Below are positions 13,357-22,317 of a stretch of DNA of 32,363 bases, one piece after another. The stretch is from assembly GCF_944387725.1 (NCBI RefSeq), contig NZ_CALXGA010000020.1:1-32363 (forward strand), given 5' to 3'. Position 1 is the stretch's first letter. Each line of letters opens with the position of its first letter. The position numbers and the translations under genes were made by a program. The DNA is from an uncultured Intestinimonas sp. Its GTDB lineage: Bacteria; Bacillota; Clostridia; Oscillospirales; Oscillospiraceae. Under the pieces are notes generated by a model. That model saw only the letters and a program-made list of their open reading frames with translations, was not told where the DNA came from and did no database searches.

Positions 13357-14721
13357 ATGGCCAGCAACCCCAACTACAGCGACGTGACCCCTGCCATTGA
13401 GGCTCTGGCGGCCAGGAGCCTGGAAAACAGCCGGATCGACTCGGAGGACTATGTCCGCTACGACGTCAAGCGCGGCCTGCGGGACCTGGACGGAAAGGGC
13501 GTCCTGGCGGGCCTGACAGAGATTTCCGATATTGTCTCCAAAAAGCTGGTGGACGGGCAGGAGATCCCCTGTGAGGGGGAACTCTACTTCCGGGGCTACA
13601 ACATCGAGGACCTGGTGGGCTCGGCCCTGCGGGAGAAGCGCTATGCCTTTGAGGAGATCGCCTATCTGCTGATGTTCGGCCAGCTCCCCACCCGCCAGGA
13701 GCTCACGGACTTCACCCAGCAGCTCGCCTCCTACCGCACCCTGCCCAAGAACTTCGTCCGGGACGTCATCCTCAAATCCCCCAGCAGCGATATGATGAAC
13801 TCCCTGGCCAAGTGCGTCCTCTCCATCGCCTCCTACGACGACAAGACCGACGATATCAGCCTGCCCAACGTGGTGCGCCAGTGCATCCAGCTCATCGCCA
13901 CCTTCCCCCTCTACGCAGTCTACTCCTACCAGGCCTACGCCTATAAGGAGGGAAATTCCCTCTACATCCACGCCCCCCGGGAGGACCTGTCCACGGCGGA
14001 GAATATCCTCAGCCTCCTGCGCTCCGACTCCTCCTACACCTTCTGGGAGGCCCACATTCTCGACATCTGCCTGGTCCTCCACGCTGAGCACGGCGGCGGC
14101 AACAACTCCACCTTTACCACCCATGTGGTCACCTCCTCCGGGACGGACACCTACTCCTGCATGGCCGCCGCCCTTGCCTCCCTCAAGGGCCCCAAGCACG
14201 GCGGCGCCAACATCAAGGTCATCCGCATGTTCGAGGACCTCAAGCGCTCCATCCGGGACTGGACCGACGAGGAGGAGATCTCCGCCTACCTCCGGGCTCT
14301 CCTCCACGGGGAGGCCTTCGACCACGCAGGGCTCATCTACGGCATGGGCCACGCGGTCTACTCCCTGTCCGACCCCCGGGCCAACATCCTCCACCGCTTT
14401 GTGGAGACCCTCTCCCAGGAGAAGGGACGTATCAAGGAGTACGAGCTCTACGCCCGGGTAGAGCGGCTGGCCCCCCAGGTCATCGCCCAGGAGCGGAAGA
14501 TCTACAAGGGCGTCTCGGCCAATGTGGACTTCTACTCCGGCTTCGTCTACCACATGCTGGACCTGCCCCTGGAGCTCTACACCCCCCTCTTCGCCATGGC
14601 CCGCATCGCCGGCTGGAGCGCCCACCGCATCGAGGAGCTCATCAACATGGGCAAGATCATCCGCCCCGCCTACAAATATGTGGGGCGCCACACCGAGTAT
14701 ATCCCCCTGGACCAGCGGTAG
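13357..14721 (+). CDS. gltA: Citrate synthase
   Basis: The enzyme condenses oxaloacetate and acetyl-CoA to citrate. The 454-residue product has the conserved active-site regions: HAEHGGGNNST (242-252), GPKHGGAN, GMGHAVYS with the second catalytic histidine (H332), and NVDFYSG with the aspartate (D391). The longer N-terminus and GGGNNS box are typical of the Clostridia-type enzyme rather than the E. coli type. ATG 13357 follows AAAGGAGAG. Aconitase and isocitrate dehydrogenase genes are not in the window, so it stands alone between nadE and mfd. It may feed glutamate synthesis rather than a full cycle (inference). Confidence 0.9.
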   Translation: MASNPNYSDVTPAIEALAARSLENSRIDSEDYVRYDVKRGLRDLDGKGVLAGLTEISDIVSKKLVDGQEIPCEGELYFRGYNIEDLVGSALREKRYAFEEIAYLLMFGQLPTRQELTDFTQQLASYRTLPKNFVRDVILKSPSSDMMNSLAKCVLSIASYDDKTDDISLPNVVRQCIQLIATFPLYAVYSYQAYAYKEGNSLYIHAPREDLSTAENILSLLRSDSSYTFWEAHILDICLVLHAEHGGGNNSTFTTHVVTSSGTDTYSCMAAALASLKGPKHGGANIKVIRMFEDLKRSIRDWTDEEEISAYLRALLHGEAFDHAGLIYGMGHAVYSLSDPRANILHRFVETLSQEKGRIKEYELYARVERLAPQVIAQERKIYKGVSANVDFYSGFVYHMLDLPLELYTPLFAMARIAGWSAHRIEELINMGKIIRPAYKYVGRHTEYIPLDQR

Positions 14722-14828
14722 GGGCCCTCTGCCGGGGATGTTTCTGCGGCGGGCGGTCCGCGTGGCGCACGGCTTTCCAGCCCCAACGCCGGGCCTCCAG
14801 AGAGTCCATCACCGGAAGGAGCACAGCC

Positions 14829-17800
14829 ATGAAAGAGCTTCTCGCCATCTTAGACCGCCTCCCGGAGTTCGGGAGCCTGCTGGCCGCCCTGGACGCCGGC
14901 GGGTGTCCGGCGGCGGTGTCCGGCCTGGCGGCGGTCCACCGGGCCCACTTCGCCGCCGGGGTCCGGGCCAGGACCGGCCGGCCCGTGGTGCTGGTCTGCG
15001 CCGACGAAACCGAGGCCGCCCGGCTCTCGGAGGACCTCCACGCCCTCACCGGGGAGGAGGTCCTCCGACTCTCCGCCCGGGAGTTCACCTTCCACGACGC
15101 CGCCGCGGCCTCCCGCCAGTGGGAGCACCGGCGGCTTGCGGTGTTTCGGGCCATGCAGGCCGGCAGGGCCCCCCTGGTGGCGGCCACCGTGGACGCCCTC
15201 CTCCAGCGGACCCTGCCCCCGGAGGTCCTGGAGCGGACCGCCCTGACCCTCCGGGTGGGTGAGGTCCGGGACCTGCCGGCCCTCACCGAGGTCCTCTCCG
15301 CCGCCGGATACGCCCGCTGCCAGCAGGTGGAGGGCACGGGCCAGTTCGCCCTCCGGGGGGGCATCCTGGACTTCTTCTCCCCCGCCTGCGACCGGCCCGT
15401 CCGCTGTGAGTTCTTCGGGGACGAGATCGACTCCATGGGCCTCTTCGACCCGGACACCCAGCGGCGGACGGAAAACCTCCAGGAGGTCCAGGTCCTGCCG
15501 GTGGCGGAGGTGCTGCCCCAGTGGGCCCCAGGGGGTCTGTCCGGCCTGCTGGAGGCCCTGGACGGCCTCATGGAACGGGTTCGGACGGCCAAGCATCCCA
15601 GCCAGGAGCTCCTGAGCACCCTGAGCAGCGACCGGGAGCGGCTGGAGCACGGGGCGGGCTTTCCCGCTGCGGACCGCTATCTGGCCCTCATCTACCCCCA
15701 GATGGCCACGGCGGCGGACTACCTCCCCGCCGATGCGGTGGTCTGCCTCTCCGAGAGCCCCCGGGTGGCCGAGCGGGCCCGGAACTACCTCTGGCGGCTG
15801 GAGGAGGACGGCAAGACCCTGCTGGAGTCCGGCCTCCTGGCCGGGGAGGCCCTGACCTTCGCCCGGAGCTGGGAGGAGCTCGCCGCCGTGCTGGAGGAGC
15901 ACCCCCTTCTCTACCTGGATACCTTCCCCACCTCCGGCTATCCCTGCCGGCCCCGGACCCTTCTGGACGTCATGGCCAAGCAGCTCCCCTCCTATGGGGC
16001 CAGCCTGGAGACGGCGGCCTCTGACCTGGAGCACTACCAGCGCACCGGCTTCGGCGCCGTGGTCCTGTGCGCCGGGGAGCAGCGCTGCCTCAACCTCCAG
16101 AGCCTCCTGCGGGAGCAGAAGGTCCGGGCGGCCGTGGACTTCCAGCTCCACAGCCTTCCGGAGCCGGGGAAGGCCGTCCTGTGTGTGGGGGGGCTCACCG
16201 CCGGGTTTGAATACCCCGCCGCCCGGGTGGCGGTGCTCACCGAGGGCCGGGCCCTCCCCGCCAAGAAGCCCCGGCCCAAAAAGGATACCAGCCGCCAGAA
16301 GCTGGCCTCCTACGCCGACCTCTCCCCCGGAGACCTGGTGGTCCATGAGCACCACGGCATCGGCCGGTATGTGGGCATGGTGAAGATGAGCGCCGACGGC
16401 GTCCAGAAGGACTATGTGAAGATCGCCTATGCCGGCTCCGACATTCTCTACGTCCCCGCCACCCAGCTGGACCTGGTGAGCAAATACATCGGCTCCGGGG
16501 AGGACACTGAACACAAGAAGCTCAACAAGCTGGGGGGGGCCGACTGGGAGAAGGCCAAGTCCCGGGCCAAAAAGGCCGTGGCCGACCTGGCCAAGGGCCT
16601 CATCCGGCTCTACGCGGAGCGGGAGCGCCTGCCGGGCCACGCCTTCGCCCCGGACTCCCCCTGGATGCGGGAATTCGAGGACCAGTTCGAGTACACCGAG
16701 ACCGACGACCAGCTCCGGTGCATCCAGGAGGTCAAGGGGGACATGGAGGCCCCCCGGCCCATGGACCGGCTCCTGTGCGGGGACGTGGGCTACGGCAAGA
16801 CCGAGGTGGCCTTCCGGGCCATCATGAAGTGCGTGCTGGACGGCAAGCAGGCCGCCGTCCTGGCCCCCACCACCGTCCTGGCCCGGCAGCACTTCCTCAA
16901 CGCCAAGCGGCGCTTTGCCCAATTTCCGGTGGAAATTGACGTGGTCAGCCGCTTCCGCACCCCGGGCCAGATGCGTGAGACCCTGCGCCGGGTCCGGGAG
17001 GGGAAGGTGGACCTCCTCATCGGCACCCACCGGCTCTTCAACAAGGACGTGCAGTTCAAGGACCTGGGGCTGCTGGTGGTGGACGAGGAGCAGCGCTTCG
17101 GGGTGGCCCACAAGGAAAAGCTCAAGGAGCTTGCCAAGCAGGTGGATGTGCTCACCCTCTCGGCCACCCCCATTCCCCGGACCCTGAACATGGCTCTGTC
17201 GGGCATCCGGGACATGTCCACCCTGGAAGAGCCCCCACAGGACCGCCAGCCCGTCCAGACCTATGTTCTGGAGCACGACTGGCCGGTGCTGGGGGACGCC
17301 ATGACCCGGGAGCTGGAGCGGGGGGGCCAGGTCTACTACCTCCACAACCGGGTGGAGACCATCGACCGCACCGCCGCCCGGATTCAGGCCATGCTCCCGG
17401 AGGCCCGGGTGGCGGCGGCCCACGGCCGGATGACCCAGGAGGCCATCAACGACGTCATGAGCCAGATGACCGACGGCGAGATCGACATCCTGGTGTGCAC
17501 CACCATCATCGAGACGGGCATCGACATCCCCAACGCCAATACCCTCATCATCGAGGACGCCGACAAGATGGGCCTTGCCCAGCTCCACCAGCTCCGGGGG
17601 CGGGTGGGCCGGTCGGCCCGCCGGGCCTTCGCCTACATGACCTACCGCCGGGGGAAGGTCCTCAGCGAGGTCCAGACCAAGCGCCTGTCGGCCATCCGGG
17701 AGTTCGCCGCCTTCGGCTCCGGCTTCAAGATCGCCATGCGGGACCTGGAGATCCGGGGGGCGGGCAATGTCCTGGGCCCCGAGCAGTCCGGCTTCCTGGT

Positions 17801-18332
17801 GAGCGTGGGCTACGACATGTACCTCAAGCTCCTGGAGGAGGCTGTCCTGGAGCAGAAGGGGGAGGCCCCCAAGTCCCCTGCCGAGTGCGCCGCCGACCTC
17901 ACCGTGGCCGCCTCCATCCCCGAGCGCTATGTCCCCTCCCCAGAGCAGCGCATGGACCTCTACCGCCGCATCGCCCGCATCCGCAGCGAGGCCGATGCCG
18001 ACGACCTGGTGGACGAACTGGTGGATCGCTACGGCGACCCGCCCCGGCCGGTCAACAGCCTGATCTCCGTGGCCCTCCTCCGGGCCGCCGCCGCATCATG
18101 CGGCTTCTCCGAGATCGCCCAGCGGGGAGAGCGGCTGCTCTTCACCCTGCGGGAGGTGGACTTTGCCCGGGTTGCCGCCCTGTGCGGCGCCCCGGCCTAC
18201 CGGGGCCGGCTCCTCTTCTCCGCCGGAGAGAAGCCCTATCTCTCCCTGAAGGTCCAGAAGAGGGAGGACGTGCTCAAGCTGTCCGCCCAGCTGGTCCAGG
18301 ACTTCCACTCCGCCTCCCCCGCCGGGGACTGA
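14829..18332 (+). CDS. mfd: Transcription-repair coupling factor
   Basis: Mfd removes RNA polymerase stalled at DNA damage and recruits UvrA. The 1167-residue product has the full layout: an N-terminal UvrB-like region, the CarD-like polymerase-binding domain around residues 499-560 (SPGDLVVHEHHGIGRYVGM), RecG-type translocase motifs including Walker A GDVGYGKT (651-658), DEEQ (752-755), TLSATPIPRTL and HQLRGRVGRS, and a C-terminal TRCF domain. Length is normal. ATG 14829 follows GGAAGGAG. It lies 107 nt after citrate synthase and may share its transcript; a modest hairpin follows its stop. Confidence 0.95.
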   Translation: MKELLAILDRLPEFGSLLAALDAGGCPAAVSGLAAVHRAHFAAGVRARTGRPVVLVCADETEAARLSEDLHALTGEEVLRLSAREFTFHDAAAASRQWEHRRLAVFRAMQAGRAPLVAATVDALLQRTLPPEVLERTALTLRVGEVRDLPALTEVLSAAGYARCQQVEGTGQFALRGGILDFFSPACDRPVRCEFFGDEIDSMGLFDPDTQRRTENLQEVQVLPVAEVLPQWAPGGLSGLLEALDGLMERVRTAKHPSQELLSTLSSDRERLEHGAGFPAADRYLALIYPQMATAADYLPADAVVCLSESPRVAERARNYLWRLEEDGKTLLESGLLAGEALTFARSWEELAAVLEEHPLLYLDTFPTSGYPCRPRTLLDVMAKQLPSYGASLETAASDLEHYQRTGFGAVVLCAGEQRCLNLQSLLREQKVRAAVDFQLHSLPEPGKAVLCVGGLTAGFEYPAARVAVLTEGRALPAKKPRPKKDTSRQKLASYADLSPGDLVVHEHHGIGRYVGMVKMSADGVQKDYVKIAYAGSDILYVPATQLDLVSKYIGSGEDTEHKKLNKLGGADWEKAKSRAKKAVADLAKGLIRLYAERERLPGHAFAPDSPWMREFEDQFEYTETDDQLRCIQEVKGDMEAPRPMDRLLCGDVGYGKTEVAFRAIMKCVLDGKQAAVLAPTTVLARQHFLNAKRRFAQFPVEIDVVSRFRTPGQMRETLRRVREGKVDLLIGTHRLFNKDVQFKDLGLLVVDEEQRFGVAHKEKLKELAKQVDVLTLSATPIPRTLNMALSGIRDMSTLEEPPQDRQPVQTYVLEHDWPVLGDAMTRELERGGQVYYLHNRVETIDRTAARIQAMLPEARVAAAHGRMTQEAINDVMSQMTDGEIDILVCTTIIETGIDIPNANTLIIEDADKMGLAQLHQLRGRVGRSARRAFAYMTYRRGKVLSEVQTKRLSAIREFAAFGSGFKIAMRDLEIRGAGNVLGPEQSGFLVSVGYDMYLKLLEEAVLEQKGEAPKSPAECAADLTVAASIPERYVPSPEQRMDLYRRIARIRSEADADDLVDELVDRYGDPPRPVNSLISVALLRAAAASCGFSEIAQRGERLLFTLREVDFARVAALCGAPAYRGRLLFSAGEKPYLSLKVQKREDVLKLSAQLVQDFHSASPAGD

Positions 18333-18358
18333 GGCCCCGGCGGCGCATCCAGTTTTTA
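18319..18358 (+). terminator. Weak terminator after mfd
   Basis: CCGCCGGGG-actgagg-CCCCGGCGG spans the mfd stop codon, with a T5 run about nine bases later. The gap makes it a weak candidate. Confidence 0.4.
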
Positions 18359-18470
18359 AGGGAACCGTGAAAATTTGTCATTCTTGCATAAATCAGACGG
18401 GCCTCTTTTGCGGAGTTGCACAAAGAACGGGCGGGGCCATGCTGTTGAGAAAAACTTGCTAAACGAACCA

Positions 18471-18499
18471 TTGATTTTTCCGCAATGATCGGCTATAAT
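18471..18499 (+). promoter_or_regulatory. SigA promoter for the thiolase
   Basis: TTGATT (18471-18476), a 17-nt spacer and TATAAT (18494-18499) give a start near 18506 and a leader of about 55 nt. The surrounding 18345-18545 is AT-rich and holds no gene. Confidence 0.8.
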
Positions 18500-18560
18500 G
18501 ACAATCAGCATCCCTTGAAAAAGAGGAATCTGCAAATTTACAAAAATGGAGGGCACATAC

Positions 18561-19820
18561 ATGAAAGACATCTACATTGTCAACTGCTGCCGCACCGCAG
18601 TGGGCTCCTATGGCGGGAGCCTGAAGGACGTCCCCTCGGCTGAGCTGGGCTCCATCGTGGTAAAGGAGGCTCTCAAGCGCGCCGGCGTCGCCCCGGATCA
18701 GGTGGACGAGGTCATCTTCGGCGCCGTGCTGACCGCCGGTCTGGGCCAGAACGTGGCCCGTCAGGTGATGATTAAGGCCGGCATCCCCTACAGTGTGCCC
18801 GCCTTTACGCTGAACATGGTCTGCGGATCCGGAATGAAGACCGTCATGGAGGCCGCCCGGGCCATTCTGGCCGGCGACGCCGACGTGGTAGTGGCCGGCG
18901 GCACCGAGAATATGTCTCAGGCCCCCTATGTCCTGCCCGATGAGCGCTGGGGCGCCCGGATGGGCGACAAGAAGGCCGTAGACACCATGATTAAGGACGG
19001 CCTGTGGGATGTCTACAACAACTACCACATGGGCACCACCGCCGAGAACATCTGCGACGTGTGGGGCATCACCCGGGAAGAGGTGGACGCCTTTGCCGCC
19101 GCCTCCCAGCAGAAGGCCTGCGCCGCTGTGGAGTCCGGCCGCTTCAGCGACGAGATCGTCCCCGTTCCCGTGAAGAAGAAGAAGGAAGTTGTGGAGTTCA
19201 AGGTGGACGAGTATCCCAAGCCCGGCACCACCGCCGAGAGCATGGCCAAGCTCAAGGGCGCCTTCCCCGTGGGTCCCGAGGGCACTGCGGAGGCCATTGT
19301 CCACACCTTTGAGATGACCCAGGTATACGACGCCCACACCAACAAGCGCGTCCAGCGGGTGACCGCCGGCAACGCCTCCGGCCTGAACGACGGCGCGGCC
19401 GCCATCATTGTGGCCAGCGGCGAGGCTGTGGAGAAGTACGGCCTCAAGCCCATGGCCAAGCTGGTTGGCTGGGGCCAGGGCGGCGTGGACCCGAAGATCA
19501 TGGGCGTGGGCCCCGTGCCCGCCAGCCGGAACGCCCTGGCCAAGGCCGGCCTGACCATGGCTGACATCGACCTGGTGGAGGCCAACGAGGCCTTTGCCGC
19601 CCAGTCCGTGGCCGTGGGCCGTGAGCTGGAGTTCGACATGGAGAAGGTTAACGTCAACGGCGGCGCCATCGCCATCGGCCACCCCATCGGCTGCTCCGGC
19701 GCCCGGATCATCGTTACCCTGCTCCACGAGATGCTCAAGCGCCCCGACGCCAAGAAGGGCCTGGCCACCCTCTGCATCGGCGGCGGCATGGGCGTCGCCA
19801 CCATCTTCGAGAAGTGCTGA
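18561..19820 (+). CDS. thlA: Acetyl-CoA acetyltransferase (thiolase)
   Basis: This cytoplasmic enzyme condenses two acetyl-CoA to acetoacetyl-CoA, the first step towards butyrate or other C4 products in Clostridia. The 419-residue product has the nucleophilic cysteine in VCGSGMK (C88), NEAFAAQS, the [11 protein letters not shown] box with H374, and the second cysteine in CIGGGMG (C405). It is some 25 residues longer than the standard 393, mostly in the middle ([19 protein letters not shown]), as seen in related gut Clostridia. GGAGGG at 18548-18553 selects ATG 18561 over ATG 18546. It has its own promoter and terminator. No other butyrate-pathway gene is in the window, so the direction of the pathway is inferred. 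Confidence 0.9.
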   Translation: MKDIYIVNCCRTAVGSYGGSLKDVPSAELGSIVVKEALKRAGVAPDQVDEVIFGAVLTAGLGQNVARQVMIKAGIPYSVPAFTLNMVCGSGMKTVMEAARAILAGDADVVVAGGTENMSQAPYVLPDERWGARMGDKKAVDTMIKDGLWDVYNNYHMGTTAENICDVWGITREEVDAFAAASQQKACAAVESGRFSDEIVPVPVKKKKEVVEFKVDEYPKPGTTAESMAKLKGAFPVGPEGTAEAIVHTFEMTQVYDAHTNKRVQRVTAGNASGLNDGAAAIIVASGEAVEKYGLKPMAKLVGWGQGGVDPKIMGVGPVPASRNALAKAGLTMADIDLVEANEAFAAQSVAVGRELEFDMEKVNVNGGAIAIGHPIGCSGARIIVTLLHEMLKRPDAKKGLATLCIGGGMGVATIFEKC

Positions 19821-19847
19821 CCCCCCTCTTCTGAGGTACCCAGGGGC

Positions 19848-19891
19848 AAGCAAGGGCCCCCGGACCGAAAACGGTCCGGGGGCCCTTGCTT
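19848..19891 (+). terminator. Thiolase terminator
   Basis: A perfect 20-bp stem (AAGCAAGGGCCCCCGGACCG and its complement) around AAAA, ending in CTT. Confidence 0.85.
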
Positions 19892-19904
19892 CCGCCGGAG
19901 GGCA

Positions 19905-19940
19905 AACAGGCGGAAGCCCCCAAAAGGGCTTCCGCCTGTT
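19905..19940 (-). terminator. Bidirectional terminator, end of the yab block
   Basis: AACAGGCGGAAGCCC-ccaaaa-GGGCTTCCGCCTGTT is a perfect 15-bp stem between two convergent genes. It probably serves the minus-strand S1-domain gene. Confidence 0.75.
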
Positions 19941-19965
19941 CAGGCTGTGAAACTGCTCTGGGCGC

Positions 19966-20412
19966 TTACCGCCGGCCCCGGCGGCTGCTGCGCTTTTCTG
20001 TGTACTTCATCTCGGAGAGCTTGCTGTCCGAGGTCTGCATAAAGTGCTTGAGCCGCTCCTCAAAGGACTCCGGCTCGCTGGAGGCCCGGGCGCCGGACCG
20101 TCCGCCGCCCTGCCGGGAGCCAAATCCGCCGTGCCGGGGACCGCCCTGGCCAGCGGAACGCTGGGGTCGCGGAGGGGGGTCCATGGCCTTTTTAATGGAC
20201 AGGTTGATGCGGTTGCTGTCATCAATGCCGATGACCTTGACCTTGACCTCCTGCCCCTCCGTGAGATGATCCTTCACATCATTGACGTAAGAATAGGCGA
20301 TCTCGGAGATATGCACCAAGCCGGACCGGCCGCCGGGCAGCGACACGAACGCCCCAAATTTCGTGATGCCCGTCACTTTTCCCTCTACAATAGAACCTAC
20401 ACCAAACTCCAT
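19966..20412 (-). CDS. yabR: S1 RNA-binding domain protein (YabR-type)
   Basis: The 148-residue product is one S1 domain (residues 1-75: VGSIVEGKVTGITKFGAFV, GLVHISEIA, VKVKVIGIDDSNRINLSIKKA) followed by a low-complexity Gly/Arg/Ser linker and a basic tail (KRSSRRGRR). S1 domains of this type bind RNA and often associate with ribosomes. Its place behind divIC is the same as yabR in Bacillus subtilis, which supports the name. The C-terminal part SFEERLKHFMQTSDSKLSE recurs in clostridial versions. A GGGAG-type site precedes ATG 20412, and the bidirectional terminator follows. Confidence 0.85.
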   Translation of the reverse strand: MEFGVGSIVEGKVTGITKFGAFVSLPGGRSGLVHISEIAYSYVNDVKDHLTEGQEVKVKVIGIDDSNRINLSIKKAMDPPPRPQRSAGQGGPRHGGFGSRQGGGRSGARASSEPESFEERLKHFMQTSDSKLSEMKYTEKRSSRRGRR

Positions 20413-20534
20413 ACTGCTCCCATGTTCCTCCTTGATTTTTCGACCCGGCGCGCACTCTTTTTCCGGTCCCCGGCGGGGACGCGCACCCGGCGGCGGGCAG
20501 GGGCCCCCGCCAGCCTTCCGCGCCCTCCAGGGAC

Positions 20535-20813
20535 TCAGCTTGTGATGATGAAGACCTTCTCCCCCGGCGCCACCAGGCCCAGCTTATCGCGGGCGATGTC
20601 GGCGATGCGCTCGGGATCGTCGGGGTTGGCCACGTCCTCGGCCAGATCCGCGTTGACCTGCGTCTGCTCCGCCACCTGGCGGCTCAGGCTGTCCCGCTGG
20701 GCCTGGGTCTCGCGGATTCTGCCCTGCAGATTCAAAAGGGAGACCGCCAGATAAATCAGCAGCGCCAGCACCACCAGCTTTGTGAGCAGCCCCGCCTTTT
20801 TGGTCCTGAACAT
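20535..20813 (-). CDS. divIC: Septum formation initiator (DivIC/FtsB family)
   Basis: This 92-residue bitopic protein has a short basic N-terminus, one membrane segment (LVVLALLIYLAVSLL, about 13-27) and an extracellular coiled coil (LQGRIRETQAQRDSLSRQVAEQ). It ends with the family's PERIADIARDKLGLVAPGE motif. DivIC works with FtsL and DivIB in the divisome to trigger septal wall synthesis. The GGGGGAGGGGGAG upstream is a strong ribosome site. The upstream yabQ frame runs on through most of this gene in another frame (230-nt overlap), which is unusual. Confidence 0.9.
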   Translation of the reverse strand: MFRTKKAGLLTKLVVLALLIYLAVSLLNLQGRIRETQAQRDSLSRQVAEQTQVNADLAEDVANPDDPERIADIARDKLGLVAPGEKVFIITS

Positions 20814-21303
20814 AACGCTCCCCCTCCCCCGCGCCCGCCGTCCGGCGGAGCAAGTCTTCCATCTCTCCGGGTATTACCCTCATTTTATACCATTCCCGCC
20901 GATAATGGAAGTAGTTTTTTGCAGTCTTTTCAATTTTTTTGCCCTGCCGGCCCAAGAGCACCAGCGGGGACACGGCCAGCCGCCAGAGGAGGGCGGCGGC
21001 GTCGGCCATTCGCTCGGAGAAAAAGCGCACCGGGCGGCTGAGCAGGAGGAAGTAGGCCGCCGCCCCCAGAAAGAGGGCCAGGGCCATGTAAATCCGCAGC
21101 TCCCCGCCCCCGGCGGAGATGGCGTAGAGGAAGAGCCCGGCGGTGACCACCACCCAGAACAGCAGGTCCAGGACCGGCCCCAGCAGGGGGAGCCGGACCC
21201 GGCGCCGGAGCAGGCGGAAAAGGTCGTACACCAGCCCCAGCCCGGCCCCCAGCCCCAGGGCCCCCAGGAAGGTCAGGGCCTGGCCCCACAGGTCGATGCC
21301 CAT
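20584..21303 (-). CDS. yabQ: Spore cortex protein YabQ (frame runs into divIC)
   Basis: YabQ is a membrane protein of the forespore envelope needed for cortex formation. Residues 1-115 show the family pattern of hydrophobic helices (ALTFLGALGLGAGLGLVYDLFRLLRR, LLFWVVVTAGLFLYAIS, MALALFLGAAAYFLLL), then a basic region (KKIEKTAKNYFHYRREWYK). The open frame is 239 codons, but its last 77 codons overlap divIC in another frame and are Gly/Arg-rich, unlike a folded domain. Either the frame really extends, or a G-run indel near 20820-20835 hides an earlier stop. ATG 21303 follows the yabP stop in TAAGGATG, implying reinitiation. Order and strand match yabP-yabQ-divIC-yabR. Confidence 0.75.
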   Translation of the reverse strand: MGIDLWGQALTFLGALGLGAGLGLVYDLFRLLRRRVRLPLLGPVLDLLFWVVVTAGLFLYAISAGGGELRIYMALALFLGAAAYFLLLSRPVRFFSERMADAAALLWRLAVSPLVLLGRQGKKIEKTAKNYFHYRREWYKMRVIPGEMEDLLRRTAGAGEGERYVQDQKGGAAHKAGGAGAADLSGGLPFESAGQNPRDPGPAGQPEPPGGGADAGQRGSGRGRGQPRRSRAHRRHRPR

Positions 21304-21305
21304 CC

Positions 21306-21596
21306 TTACCGGAACAGCCGGGCCAGAAAGCCGCCCCGCTCCCCGCCGTCGTCCTCGTATGTCAGGGCGTCCACCGAGCCCTCCACCTTCAGGTCCCCTC
21401 CGTCCAGGCTCAGCTTTTCGATGTGGAGGTCCTCCCCCCGCACCACCAGGGTCCCCTTGCAGGTGCGCATGACGATGGTGTTCTCGTCAAAGCTCTCCAC
21501 CTCCTCCACCCCGGACACCGACAGGGACTCCCGGCCCTCCAGAATGACGTGGTGGTCGGCCCCCTCGCCCCGGGGCCGCTTTTCCTCATACTGCAT
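21306..21596 (-). CDS. yabP: Sporulation protein YabP
   Basis: YabP is a small sporulation protein of the YabP/YqfC family that works with YabQ in cortex assembly. The 96-residue product has the family core: HHVILEGRESLSVSGVEEV, SFDENTIVMRTCKGTLVVRG and LHIEKLSLDGGDLKVEGSV. A GGGAG site lies five bases before ATG 21596. It leads a minus-strand operon with yabQ, divIC and yabR. A SigE-like promoter is visible just upstream. Confidence 0.9.
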   Translation of the reverse strand: MQYEEKRPRGEGADHHVILEGRESLSVSGVEEVESFDENTIVMRTCKGTLVVRGEDLHIEKLSLDGGDLKVEGSVDALTYEDDGGERGGFLARLFR

Positions 21597-21639
21597 CCAT
21601 CTCCCGCCTTTCCCTTGGCTGGGCGTGCCGCCCTCACCT

Positions 21640-21669
21640 ATCTATATGGGACAGGGGGGCGGGATATGC
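21640..21669 (-). promoter_or_regulatory. Possible SigE-type sporulation promoter for yabP
   Basis: On the minus strand GCATATC (21669-21663), a 14-nt spacer and CATATAGAT (21648-21640) resemble the mother-cell SigE pattern (KMATATT, 14 nt, CATACAnT), with mismatches in the -10. yabP and yabQ are SigE-dependent in Bacillus subtilis, so the position is as expected. No SigA promoter is seen here. Confidence 0.4.
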
Positions 21670-21675
21670 CCCGCC

Positions 21676-22227
21676 TCAGGCCGCGGCGGCGCTCCGGCTC
21701 AGGGCCCGGCACAGGGGGCGGCAGACCGCCGTCAGGGCGGCAATCTTCAGCCCGTCCCCCGGCAGGTAGACCAGCATCCCGGTCCAGACCACCGTCTCCA
21801 CCGGCAGCCCCCGGCTCAGGTAGACGTTCAGGATCAGATAGAGGTAGGGCAGACCCACCAGATACAGCGCCCCCAGCCCCGCCAGGCAGGCGGCCGCCAC
21901 CCGGGCCGGGCGTTTGTCCCCCCGGGTCAGCAGGCCGGTGACCCCTGCGGCGGGAATCAGGCCCAGCAGGCAGCCGAAGCTGGGCTGGAGGAGATAGGCG
22001 GGCCCGCCCCCCATGGTGAAGATGGGCAGGCCCGCCAGCCCCAGAACCACATAGGCCGCCTGGGAGGCCGCCCCCCACTTGGGCCCCAGCAGGACCCCGG
22101 CCAGGGCGGTGAAGAAAAACTGCAGGGTCAGGGACATGCTCCCCAGGGGGAGGCGCAGAAAGGCCCCCGCCGCCGTCAGGGCGGTGAACAGGGCGGAGAG
22201 GATGAGCATTTGGGTGCGGCTTCGCAT
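21676..22227 (-). CDS. bioY: Biotin ECF transporter S component
   Basis: BioY is the substrate-binding membrane subunit that takes up biotin, normally with the shared ECF energising module. The 183-residue product is almost all membrane helix and contains the family stretches GSMSLTLQFFFTALAGVLLGP, VLGLAGLPIFTMGGGPAYL and LPGDGLKIA. ATG 22227 follows GGAGGG by eight bases; the longer reading to 22356 runs back through the operator and is rejected. The BirA box overlaps its promoter and birA is divergent, so it is biotin-repressed. No energising-module genes are in the window. Confidence 0.95.
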   Translation of the reverse strand: MRSRTQMLILSALFTALTAAGAFLRLPLGSMSLTLQFFFTALAGVLLGPKWGAASQAAYVVLGLAGLPIFTMGGGPAYLLQPSFGCLLGLIPAAGVTGLLTRGDKRPARVAAACLAGLGALYLVGLPYLYLILNVYLSRGLPVETVVWTGMLVYLPGDGLKIAALTAVCRPLCRALSRSAAAA

Positions 22228-22243
22228 GGCGGGAGCCCTCCGC

Positions 22244-22299
22244 TTGTAAACTAAATTTAGATTCCGGTTTACAATACCACAGCGGATCCAAAATGTAAA
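22244..22299 (-). promoter_or_regulatory. BirA operator and bioY promoter
   Basis: TTGTAAAC (22244-22251) and GTTTACAA (22267-22274) separated by 15 nt form a perfect BirA box. The minus-strand promoter TTTACA (22299-22294), a 17-nt spacer and TATTGT (22276-22271) has its -10 inside the right half-site, so bound BirA would block bioY transcription directly. Confidence 0.9.
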
Positions 22300-22317
22300 C
22301 CCCATATTTTTCCGCAG

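Noticed and set aside
14850..17588. 912-codon minus-strand frame opposite mfd
   Set aside because: Mirror of a long GC-rich gene; composition typical of antisense shadow.
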